Position numbers and translations under genes: made by a program
The notes under the pieces: generated by a model
What the model was told of the DNA's origin: nothing
The model's database searches: none
What the model saw: the letters and a program-made list of their open reading frames with translations, nothing else
DNA from: Candidatus Omnitrophota bacterium
GTDB lineage: Bacteria; Omnitrophota; Gorgyraeia; Aquiviventales; Aquiviventaceae
DNA length: 6,193 nucleotides
Direction: 5' to 3'
NCBI GenBank assembly: GCA_016198915.1
Contig: JACQHS010000067.1
Coordinates: forward strand, 1 to 6,193
Shown here: piece by piece, positions 1-5,557 of the stretch
Position numbering within the stretch: the stretch's first letter is position 1
How the letters are laid out: each line of letters opens with the position of its first letter

Positions 1-113
1 AGCGCTTCGTCGATCGGGCCGCGGGCGTTTCGCTCCAGCAGCAGCGAGCTTTTCCTCCCACCGCACCCGGTGACCACGATGAGCACCGCGACACCTAGCA
101 CCAGCTGACGCAT
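1..113 (-). CDS. Lipoprotein, N-terminal part (runs off the window)
   Basis: Only the first 37 codons are present. The reading begins MRQLVLGVAVLIVVTGCGG: a short positive start, a hydrophobic stretch of about 12 residues and the lipobox V-T-G-C, with the predicted lipidated cysteine at residue 17. This is a classic signal peptidase II signal, so the mature protein should be anchored in the inner or outer membrane. The part after the cysteine (about 20 residues, starting with GGRKSS) is too short to assign a family. The start is supported by a GGAG at 120-123, six bases upstream. The gene begins 27 bases after the dgt stop on the same strand with no terminator-like hairpin between, so it is probably in the same operon. 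The function is unknown. The lipoprotein signal is seen directly; the membrane location is inferred. Confidence 0.75.
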   Translation of the reverse strand, partial: MRQLVLGVAVLIVVTGCGGRKSSLLLERNARGPIDEA

Positions 114-119
114 GGTCTT

Positions 120-123
120 CTCC
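120..123 (-). promoter_or_regulatory. Ribosome binding site of the left-edge lipoprotein
   Basis: On the minus strand GGAG is followed by six bases (AAGACC) and then ATG at 113-111. This is one of the clearer Shine-Dalgarno matches in the window. It fixes the start of an otherwise truncated gene. Confidence 0.55.
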
Positions 124-140
124 GCTTGTGTGAACAACGG

Positions 141-1325
141 CTACACGCGTTCGAACGGGTCGAACAGCTTCTTATACTCCTCCAGACAATACCGGTCCGT
201 CATCCCCGCAATGTAGTCGCACACGACACGGCGGGGCTCTTCGCCGCGCTCGATGCGCGAGCGGGTGGTCTTCGGCAGCTGCTCCGGCTTCTTCACATAA
301 AGATGGAACAGCTCGCCGATGAAGCGCTTGGCCTTATCGGCCATGCGCACGACGCGGTAGTGGTGGTAGAGCTGAGTCCACAGCAGCTGTTTCAGGGGAT
401 CACGGAGCCGCTGCATCTCATCGCTGAACGTCACCAGCCGCTCGCGGCAGGCCCGCACCTCGTCAACCGAACCAATGCGGGCGTGGGTGAGGCGCTGCAC
501 GGTGGCCTGGACCAAATCGGTGACCTGCTGGTTGATGAGCGTGCGGATGATCTGGTACTTGCGGATCTCAGGATTCATCGGCGGCCGCTGTGACTCCACG
601 CTGTCCCGGGCCTGCTGCCACAGAGCGATGCGGCTGAGGTCTTCCTCTTTAAGGATACCCGATGTGAGCCCGTCATCGAGATCATGATTATCATAGGCGA
701 TTTCGTCGGCGATATCCGCGATCTGGCTCTCCAACAAGGGGGACAGCGTGGGATCCAGCGCAATCTGCAGATCCGGGTGGTCATAAGGAGTGCGGTGCTT
801 ATTGATGCTTTCCCGTACCTCCCACGTCAGGTTGAGCCCGGGGAAGCCGGGGTAACGTTCCTCGAGGAGATCCACGATGCGCAGGCCCTGGATGTTGTGG
901 TCAAACCCTCCCTGCTCCGCCATCAGCGCTCGGAGCGCGTCCTCGCCGGCATGGCCGAACGGCGGATGCCCGATGTCGTGGGCGAGTGCCACGACATCCA
1001 CCAGATCTTCATTCAACCGCAGCACGCGGGCGACGGAGACCGCGATCTGCGCCACCTCGAGCGTGTGGGTCAACCGGGTGCGGTAGTAATCCCCCTCATG
1101 GTTGACGAAGACCTGCGTCTTATACTCAAGGCGGCGGAACGCGGTCGAGTGCACGATGCGGTCGCGGTCGCGCCGGTAGACGGTCCGGAAGAGGTCTTCC
1201 GGTTCGTGGTGCTGGCGTCCCCGCGTCTGCCGGCTCTTCATCGCGTACGGGGACAGCCACTGCTCTTCCCGCGCCTCCAGCTCTTCACGGGTCGTCGTGG
1301 GACTCAGTGACGCATCAGGGAGCAT
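141..1325 (-). CDS. dgt: dGTPase-family deoxynucleoside triphosphate triphosphohydrolase
   Basis: A 394-residue HD-domain protein of the Dgt family, cytosolic, expected to cleave dGTP (or other dNTPs) to the deoxynucleoside and triphosphate and so to limit dNTP pools. The family hallmark block is clear: RDRDRIVHSTAFRRL at about 52-66, followed by KTQVF at 69-73. The metal site reads H87 (RLTHTLEV), H116-D117 (ALAHDIGHPPFGH) and D207 (ADEIAYDNHDLDDG), so all four HD ligands are present. The C-terminal part (about 230-394) is helical-looking, as in the family. Length fits the shorter dGTPase-like subfamily rather than the roughly 500-residue E. coli Dgt. The start ATG shares one base with the stop of the upstream HIT gene (TGATG), so translation is probably coupled; no strong ribosome site is seen. 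Family assignment is secure. Substrate preference cannot be read from sequence, since relatives differ in the dNTPs they use and in allosteric activation. Confidence 0.95.
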   Translation of the reverse strand: MLPDASLSPTTTREELEAREEQWLSPYAMKSRQTRGRQHHEPEDLFRTVYRRDRDRIVHSTAFRRLEYKTQVFVNHEGDYYRTRLTHTLEVAQIAVSVARVLRLNEDLVDVVALAHDIGHPPFGHAGEDALRALMAEQGGFDHNIQGLRIVDLLEERYPGFPGLNLTWEVRESINKHRTPYDHPDLQIALDPTLSPLLESQIADIADEIAYDNHDLDDGLTSGILKEEDLSRIALWQQARDSVESQRPPMNPEIRKYQIIRTLINQQVTDLVQATVQRLTHARIGSVDEVRACRERLVTFSDEMQRLRDPLKQLLWTQLYHHYRVVRMADKAKRFIGELFHLYVKKPEQLPKTTRSRIERGEEPRRVVCDYIAGMTDRYCLEEYKKLFDPFERV

Positions 1326-1831
1326 CAGCGCTCTCGGCGTCTCGGGCGTGTGAGCAGCGTGTAGAGATCATCCAACGACTGCGAGACCACTTTGGCGCCC
1401 GCGAGGACCGGCATAAAATTGGTGTCTCCCTGCCACCGCGGGACAAGGTGGACATGCAGATGGCCGGGAATGCCTGCGCCGGCGATCCGGCCCAGATTCA
1501 CGCCGAGGTTGAAGCCGTGGGGCCGCAGGGTCCGGTCCAACCGCCGCGTCACGTCCCGCAGCATCTTCAACAGCTCGTCCCACTCCGCCGTTCGGATGTC
1601 TCGCAGCGTGCCAACGTGCCGATAGGGCGCAACCATCACATGGCCGTTATTGTACGGAAAACGGTTCAGAAGGGCGAACACCCATCGGCCGCGGGCCACG
1701 ACATGATGCCGGCGGTCGGCCCGCGAGCGTTTCGCCGTGCAGAAGATGCAGCGGCGCCCCTCGCCGCGCGATCTGACCTGTGAGATGTAGGCGTTCCGCC
1801 AGGGAGCCCACAGCTGTTGGTAGGCCGTCAT
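1325..1831 (-). CDS. HIT-family nucleotide hydrolase or Ap4A phosphorylase
   Basis: A 168-residue histidine-triad protein. The triad H-L-H-V-H-L-V lies at 124-130, with H126 or H128 as the expected nucleophile region. The N-terminus has LWAPWRNAYI (7-16) and a C-I-F-C pair (28-31), a combination typical of the HIT subgroup that includes mycobacterial Ap4A phosphorylase; the cysteines probably bind zinc. NRFPYNNGHVMVAPYRHVG at 56-74 is the conserved nucleotide-pocket segment. Members act on dinucleoside polyphosphates or adenylylated metabolites in the cytosol, but the substrate here is not determined. The start codon overlaps the stop of the upstream ATPase gene (ATGA, 1828-1831) and the stop overlaps the dgt start by one base, so three genes are translationally linked. 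No separate ribosome site is visible, which agrees with coupling. Confidence 0.93.
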   Translation of the reverse strand: MTAYQQLWAPWRNAYISQVRSRGEGRRCIFCTAKRSRADRRHHVVARGRWVFALLNRFPYNNGHVMVAPYRHVGTLRDIRTAEWDELLKMLRDVTRRLDRTLRPHGFNLGVNLGRIAGAGIPGHLHVHLVPRWQGDTNFMPVLAGAKVVSQSLDDLYTLLTRPRRRER

Positions 1832-3366
1832 CTGTACAAATCCAGCAGGACCTCGAGATCGTCAGCGGCCCACACCCACATGTTCTTCGCTTTCGCGAGC
1901 AGCCGCGCGTTGCCGTCCACCCCGCGCCGCGAGATGACGATCTTTCGAGACGGCCGCGGACTTTGCGTGCGGCAGAACGCCTCGAAGCGGGCGATCATGG
2001 GCTCATCCACCAATCCTTCCTGCACCGTACAGCACCACCGCCGGCCCTCGCCCTCCGCGATCAGATAGACGGCCGACCCTTTCGCCTCGGCCGGGCGCTG
2101 GACGGCCACCGTGGAAAACCGCTGGAGCCGCCCGGTCTTTGAATCCAGCGACACTGTGTCATCGCGAAAGCTGGTCAAGAGCCGCGTCACCTGTTCCGGG
2201 AACGACAACTGCGTGGTCTGGATCCACTGGCTCCAGGTGCTTGACAGGTACTCTTCGAACCGCGCGCGCAGCGCGCCTTCGCCGGCCAAGCTGCCGCTGC
2301 GCTGTGCGGGCAGCACCGCCGCGAGCCAGCAGCGCAGGACCGGATCCGGGATCACCCAGCACATCCCCTTGCGCTGCACCAGATCCTGCTCCAGGAGCAG
2401 CTGCAAGGTTCCGGGAAGGCCGGAGCGGCCTATGCGCTTGCCGATCTCGGTCATCGTGCGGGCGCCCGATGCGATCTCAATGAGGACTTCGATCGCCCTC
2501 GTTCCCGGGCGCGTGTAGGCGAGCGGCTCCGTGCGCGACGCGCACCACTGATGCAGCAGGCCCTCCGGGCTGCCCAGCACATCCCATGCGGTTTGGACGA
2601 AGAACGCGGCGGTCACCTCCCGAGACTGACGGAGCACCAGCAGCTCCTTGAGCCGCTTCAGGAACACCGAGAGATACCACGGATGCGCCCCCAGCCACCG
2701 GATGAGAAACGGACTGACCGCCTTGGCGCCTTTGAGGATCCCCAATTCCTGCTGAACCCAGGCCGCCGCGTGCTGTGGATCCGGCGGCTCCAACGCGATG
2801 AGCTCGAATTGTCCGAACAGCAGCTGCAGGCGCTCTCGAAGGATGGCCCGCGCGCGAAACGGCGAGGAGCTGGCGAGCACGAAGAGCGTCGTAGGCCAGG
2901 TCATCACGCGCTTGCCCAGCTCGTGGAACGCGTGCCCCAGCCCCAACTCCTCGAGAAAGAGGAACTCATCCAGGATGAGAATGCAGGGCCGCTGGCACTC
3001 CTCGATGAGCAGGGGGATCGCATCGAGCGTGCGGTTAAACGCCTCACCGTAGAGCCGTCTGGCGATCAACTCCTCAAGCGGCTGGACGGCCGCCGTCGTC
3101 TTGGGCAGCGGTTGCGTCGACCCAGCCTGCAGAATGGTGGCCGCAAACCGCTGGAGAAAGCTTCGGCACGATTCCCGATACAGGGGGCAGTAGATCACCA
3201 GGCAGCCGGCCGGCTGCTCCTGCAGCAACTGCTGGAGCTTGTACGTTTTGCCGCTGCCCGGCGGTCCCACGAGGGCGAGGTTGTGGCGAAACCCTTCCCG
3301 GAACGCTTGGAAACGCTGATGCAGGTGCCGGGTGAGGTCGGGACGCAAATCAATGCGCGAGGGCAT
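1828..3366 (-). CDS. AAA-type ATPase with winged helix and nuclease-like C-terminus
   Basis: A 512-residue P-loop ATPase resembling the archaeal-type ATPase group (PF01637-like). Walker A is GPPGSGKT at 34-41 and Walker B is CILILDEF at 128-135 (D133, E134). FVLASSSPF at 162-170 sits where sensor 1 is expected. Residues 285-350 look like a winged helix (TMTEIGKRIGRSG, then a DPVLRCWLAAVLP segment), as often follows the ATPase in this group. The last 80 residues end in ARLLAKAKNMWVWAADDLEVLLDLYR-like sequence, which resembles the tail of Mrr/PD-(D/E)XK domains, but where E-x-K is expected the protein has T447-V448-Q449. The domain may therefore bind but not cut; this is inference. The ATG directly follows the stop of the LysM/LytM gene, and an AAGGA lies just upstream. 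The 3' end overlaps the HIT gene. No transmembrane segment is evident. Cellular role unknown; a DNA-linked or regulatory role is possible. Confidence 0.85.
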   Translation of the reverse strand: MPSRIDLRPDLTRHLHQRFQAFREGFRHNLALVGPPGSGKTYKLQQLLQEQPAGCLVIYCPLYRESCRSFLQRFAATILQAGSTQPLPKTTAAVQPLEELIARRLYGEAFNRTLDAIPLLIEECQRPCILILDEFLFLEELGLGHAFHELGKRVMTWPTTLFVLASSSPFRARAILRERLQLLFGQFELIALEPPDPQHAAAWVQQELGILKGAKAVSPFLIRWLGAHPWYLSVFLKRLKELLVLRQSREVTAAFFVQTAWDVLGSPEGLLHQWCASRTEPLAYTRPGTRAIEVLIEIASGARTMTEIGKRIGRSGLPGTLQLLLEQDLVQRKGMCWVIPDPVLRCWLAAVLPAQRSGSLAGEGALRARFEEYLSSTWSQWIQTTQLSFPEQVTRLLTSFRDDTVSLDSKTGRLQRFSTVAVQRPAEAKGSAVYLIAEGEGRRWCCTVQEGLVDEPMIARFEAFCRTQSPRPSRKIVISRRGVDGNARLLAKAKNMWVWAADDLEVLLDLYR

Positions 3367-3960
3367 CTATTCCTTCGGCAGGAGGGCCAGCGTGGATTTT
3401 GGTTCGACGCCGTAACGGACTTCGAAATGCAGGCTTCTCGACCCGAGGCTGCCGACCGGGAGGCCCTGCCTCACCGAGGCGCCGGGGCTGACGAACAGCT
3501 GCTCCAATCCGCCGTAGATCGTGTAGTAGCCATCCAGGTGGTCCAGGATCACGGTTTTCCCCACTCCGTTGAGCCGCTGGGTTGCGACCGCCACTCGGCC
3601 GCTGCGCGAGGCGCGTACCAGGCTTCCGCTGGGTGCTCTGATCGCAATCGCGTGACTTGCGGCGGTGGTGGACCCGCGGACCGGCCAAAGGAACTGTCCG
3701 GATTCCGCCGGCAGAGGGATGAAGAGCCGCTGTCCCACGGCCAGTTGACGGGCGCTGGGCAGACGGTTGACGGCCGCGAGGCGTTCAACGCTGAGACCGT
3801 AGGAGCGCGCGATCCGCCACAGGGTTTCCCCGCGGCGGACGACATGATAGGAGCCGCTGAGCGACGGAATGCCCTGCGTCGGCGGGAACGCCTGCGGGGG
3901 TAACGTCGTGGCGCAGCCGGAAACAAAAACCAAACACAACGCCCAGGCGGTTGATCTCAT
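3367..3960 (-). CDS. LysM and degenerate LytM (M23-like) lipoprotein, NlpD/EnvC-like
   Basis: A 197-residue predicted lipoprotein. The start at 3960 gives MRSTAWALCLVFVSGCATT, a signal peptide with lipobox V-S-G-C and lipidated C16. A LysM peptidoglycan-binding domain spans about 38-82 (YHVVRRGETLWRIARSYGL, then NRLPSARQLAVGQRLFIP). A LytM/M23 fold follows at about 90-195 (LWPVRG, IRAPSGSLVRASRSGRV, TVILDHLDGYYTIYG, LHFEVRYG). Catalytic M23 enzymes need HxxxD and HxH; here the aligned positions appear to be S102, A106 and S176-L-H178, so most zinc ligands are missing. Such proteins (E. coli NlpD, EnvC) act as activators of cell-wall amidases during division, a role inferred here. A longer reading to 4047 exists but would be translated from the tRNA gene and would bury the signal peptide. 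The start lies 12 bases after the tRNA with no clear Shine-Dalgarno. Confidence 0.88.
   Translation of the reverse strand: MRSTAWALCLVFVSGCATTLPPQAFPPTQGIPSLSGSYHVVRRGETLWRIARSYGLSVERLAAVNRLPSARQLAVGQRLFIPLPAESGQFLWPVRGSTTAASHAIAIRAPSGSLVRASRSGRVAVATQRLNGVGKTVILDHLDGYYTIYGGLEQLFVSPGASVRQGLPVGSLGSRSLHFEVRYGVEPKSTLALLPKE
3371..3375 (-). promoter_or_regulatory. Ribosome binding site of the ATPase gene
   Basis: AAGGA on the minus strand lies four bases before the ATG at 3366-3364, inside the last codons of the LysM/LytM lipoprotein gene (its stop is 3369-3367). The ATPase start therefore has its own ribosome site although there is no intergenic space. Confidence 0.5.
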
Positions 3961-3972
3961 CGGTGAGCAACC

Positions 3973-4043
3973 AGCGGGTAGCGGGAATCGAACCCGCGTG
4001 GCCAGCTTGGGAAGCTGGTGCACTGCCACTGTGCTATACCCGC
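3973..4043 (-). tRNA. tRNA-Gly (anticodon CCC)
   Basis: A full cloverleaf folds by eye in 71 bases: acceptor GCGGGTA/TACCCGC, D stem GCAC/GTGC with GG in its loop, anticodon stem CCAGC/GCTGG with loop TTCCCAA, a four-base variable region, and T stem GCGGG/CCCGC with loop TTCGATT. All stems pair perfectly. The anticodon is CCC, reading GGG glycine codons. G1-C72, C2-G71 and discriminator U73 agree with known bacterial glycine identity elements. CCA is not encoded: the discriminator is followed by GG, so a CCA-adding enzyme is required. The first ten bases overlap the end of thiE, whose TAG stop is tRNA positions 8-10. The gene lies inside a protein-coding string on the same strand with no visible promoter, so it is probably cut from a longer transcript by RNase P and a 3' nuclease. 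Confidence 0.97.
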
Positions 4044-4675
4044 GCATGGAATTGTTCCAGGGTCTGCTTTAACTCGCGGGCGGCGGATTCAGGGTCGGCA
4101 GCGGCGCAGACGGCGCGGACCACAGCCACCCGGTCGGCCCCGGCCTCAAGCACCGCGGCGAGGTTGCCGCGGTCAATGCCGCCGATACACACCACGGGCA
4201 GGCGGACCGCGTCCATGACCCGCCCAATGAGCTCGGTGCCGACGCTGCCAGCGTCGGGCTTGGTCGGTGTCTGAAAAATTGGGCCGCACCCGAGATAATC
4301 AGCCCCCTCCGCTTCGGCATCGCGCGCTTGCTCGAGGCTGTGGGTGGATCGGCCGATCTGGCGTCCGGGGCCCAGGACGCGCCGCGCCGCCGCCAGCGGC
4401 AGGTCGTCCTGCCCGAGATGGACGCCGTCAGCGCCCACGGCGCAGGCGATGTCCACGCGGTCATTGATGATCAACGGGACGTCCGCGCGCCGCGCCACAG
4501 ACAGGAGGCGCTCGGCCTCTTTCATGAACGCTCGGGCCGAAGCCGTTTTATCGCGGAACTGCAGGACGTCGGCACCCCCCCGGATTGACGCCGCCGCCAC
4601 GTCCGCAAGATCCCGGCCGCCCGACGCGGCCCGATCAATGATGACGTAGAGCCGACACTTTGATAAGGAGATCAC
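4034..4675 (-). CDS. thiE: Thiamine-phosphate synthase
   Basis: A 213-residue TIM-barrel enzyme that joins HMP pyrophosphate and thiazole phosphate (or its carboxylated form) to give thiamine monophosphate in the cytosol. Family motifs occur in order: RLYVIIDR 8-15, QFRDK 39-43 (pyrophosphate/HMP site), NDRVD 71-75, GVHLGQDDLP 84-93, GRSTHS 108-113, DYLGCGPIFQTPTKPDAG 126-143 and VCIGGI 162-167. Length matches the family. The start is GTG at 4675; no other in-frame start lies before the first beta strand, and GAGGTGG lies just upstream. The first 41 bases overlap the end of thiD2 in another frame, so translation is likely coupled. The stop codon lies within the tRNA-Gly gene, so the last three codons are shared with the tRNA or its immediate 5' side. 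The enzyme assignment is secure; the overlap is seen directly. Confidence 0.97.
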   Translation of the reverse strand: MISLSKCRLYVIIDRAASGGRDLADVAAASIRGGADVLQFRDKTASARAFMKEAERLLSVARRADVPLIINDRVDIACAVGADGVHLGQDDLPLAAARRVLGPGRQIGRSTHSLEQARDAEAEGADYLGCGPIFQTPTKPDAGSVGTELIGRVMDAVRLPVVCIGGIDRGNLAAVLEAGADRVAVVRAVCAAADPESAARELKQTLEQFHARV

Positions 4676-5069
4676 GTTCCACCTCGTAGGTGCGGAACCG
4701 CAGGCGCTGAAACTCAGGCGTCTGGGAGGGTGCGACGAGCCGGGCGCACTCTTCCAGCGCTCTCAATGATTCCTTCGTCCGTTGGAGATTGATGAGGAGC
4801 AGCCGCTCCAGCGAAGCGATGCGGGACGCCGGCGCGCGCCGGCCCGGATCGCGGCCGCTGTCACGCGATCGGACCAGCTCAACCGTCCCCACCGGCAGCC
4901 GCGTGACGGTCCGGGCGACGGCGTGACGCAGCGTTCTCAGACGGCGGAACGCCCGGGCGTCTTCCAGATGAAAGCGGACGATGTCTTCGCCGACGCGCAG
5001 GCCCTCCAGCGCCCGATTCGCATTGGCGTCGACGATGCGCAAGACGGACCGCTTCATCGGTGAGGTCAT
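4635..5069 (-). CDS. thiD2: ThiD2-family protein (thiamin-pathway partner of ThiE)
   Basis: A 144-residue, all-helical-looking protein matching the ThiD2 domain often found fused to the N-terminus of ThiE. Diagnostic segments are LRIVDANANRALEGLRVGED (10-29), RLRTLRHAVA (43-52), the loop RSRDSGRDPG (67-76) and LINLQRTKESLRALEECARL (92-111), ending in RFRTYEVERDLL (124-135). The family is described as an alternative HMP-phosphate kinase replacing ThiD, which would supply the HMP pyrophosphate used by ThiE next door. I recall this from the literature and it is not shown by the sequence. The start at 5069 overlaps the rfaE2 stop (ATGA, 5066-5069); a second ATG at 5057 is possible. Upstream in-frame sequence to 5189 is glycine/arginine-rich shadow of rfaE2 and was excluded. 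The 3' end overlaps thiE by 41 bases. The protein is a separate chain here rather than a ThiD2-ThiE fusion. Confidence 0.88.
   Translation of the reverse strand: MTSPMKRSVLRIVDANANRALEGLRVGEDIVRFHLEDARAFRRLRTLRHAVARTVTRLPVGTVELVRSRDSGRDPGRRAPASRIASLERLLLINLQRTKESLRALEECARLVAPSQTPEFQRLRFRTYEVERDLLIKVSALRHH
4679..4685 (-). promoter_or_regulatory. Ribosome binding site deciding the GTG start of thiE
   Basis: GAGGTGG on the minus strand, within the thiD2 coding region, lies three bases (AAC) before the GTG at 4675-4673, or six if the core is taken as GAGG. It supports independent initiation of thiE at a non-ATG codon rather than translation only by frameshift from thiD2. Confidence 0.5.
4828..4843. 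repeat. 16-bp perfect GC palindrome inside thiD2
   Basis: The bases gccggcgcgcgccggc equal their own reverse complement. They encode part of the variable loop after RSRDSGRDPG in ThiD2. In RNA the palindrome could pair but has almost no loop, so it is probably a product of high GC content. Confidence 0.4.
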
Positions 5070-5557
5070 CGCGATCGAATCCGGGCGATGAGCTGGGAGG
5101 TCGAACGCCCCTTCACCAATGGCAGGCGGATGACCCGTCCGCCGGCGCGCCGCACCGCCTCCGCCCCGACGATCGCGCCCGCCGCCCAATCGGCCCCTTT
5201 GATCAGGACATCCGGGAGCAGCCGCATGATGACGCGCGAGGGCGTCGGCTGATCGAAGATGACGACGTAGTCCACGCTGGCCAGCGCCGCCAGCAGCTGC
5301 GCCCGATCGCGCTGGGGCACAAGAGGACGTCCCCGCCCCTTGAGGGCGCGCACGGAGCGGTCGCTGTTGAGCCCGACGACCAGCAGATCGCCATGCCGCT
5401 TGGCACGCTCCAGCAGCGTCACGTGCCCGGCGTGCAGGAGATCGAAACAGCCGTTGGTGAACACGATCCGCTCGCCGCGAGTTCTCGCGCGGCGCGCGGC
5501 GCGCGAGAGCGCCGAGAGCGAGAGCAGTTTACGACGGCTATTTGGCAGGGAGGGCAT
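5066..5557 (-). CDS. rfaE2: D-glycero-beta-D-manno-heptose 1-phosphate adenylyltransferase
   Basis: A 163-residue nucleotidyltransferase equal to the C-terminal domain of HldE (RfaE domain II) as a stand-alone protein. It transfers AMP from ATP to heptose 1-phosphate, giving ADP-D-glycero-beta-D-manno-heptose for the LPS inner core. The cytidylyltransferase-like signature is TNGCFDLLHAGHV at 34-46 with H42-x-x-H45. Further family blocks are GLNSDRSVRALKG (62-74), RPLVPQRDRAQLLAAL (77-92), the DVLIKGADW segment (116-124) and STSQLIARI (152-160). The first 30 residues are arginine-rich but match the length of the usual N-terminal helix. The start overlaps the end of gmhA by 20 bases and the stop overlaps the thiD2 start by four. 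The kinase half (HldA/RfaE1), GmhB and the epimerase HldD are not in the window. A related sugar- or glycerol-phosphate nucleotidyltransferase is possible but the adjacent gmhA argues for heptose. Confidence 0.93.
   Translation of the reverse strand: MPSLPNSRRKLLSLSALSRAARRARTRGERIVFTNGCFDLLHAGHVTLLERAKRHGDLLVVGLNSDRSVRALKGRGRPLVPQRDRAQLLAALASVDYVVIFDQPTPSRVIMRLLPDVLIKGADWAAGAIVGAEAVRRAGGRVIRLPLVKGRSTSQLIARIRSR
5483..5508. repeat. Inverted repeat within the 5' part of rfaE2
   Basis: Arms 5483-5491 (tctcgcgcg) and 5500-5508 (cgcgcgaga) are perfect 9-bp complements around an 8-base loop. They lie about 50-75 bases downstream of the rfaE2 start, in codons for the arginine/alanine-rich N-terminal helix. 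No U-tract follows on either strand, so this is not a rho-independent terminator. It may form a stable hairpin in the mRNA or may only reflect Arg/Ala codon composition. Confidence 0.45.

Noticed and set aside
114..140. Possible terminator between dgt and the left-edge lipoprotein gene
   Set aside because: The 27 bases contain no stem-loop followed by a T-run on the minus strand; the gap holds only the lipoprotein ribosome site.
684..1783. Long plus-strand open frames opposite dgt and the HIT gene
   Set aside because: They mirror genes with clear HD and HIT motifs; their products show no domain and no ribosome site decides their starts.
2551..3903. A 450-codon open frame on the plus strand, opposite the ATPase and the LysM/LytM gene
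   Set aside because: It lies antisense to two well-supported genes, has no recognisable motif, and its Arg/Gln/Glu-rich composition is typical of the mirror frame of GC-rich coding DNA.
3961..4047. N-terminal extension of the LysM/LytM lipoprotein to an ATG at 4047
   Set aside because: The extra 29 residues are translated from the tRNA-Gly gene and would place the lipoprotein signal peptide internally. The ATG at 3960 starts exactly at the signal peptide.
5070..5189. N-terminal extension of ThiD2 to 5189
   Set aside because: The added 40 residues are Gly/Arg-rich shadow of rfaE2, unlike the ThiD2 family, while ATG 5069 forms an ATGA overlap with the rfaE2 stop.
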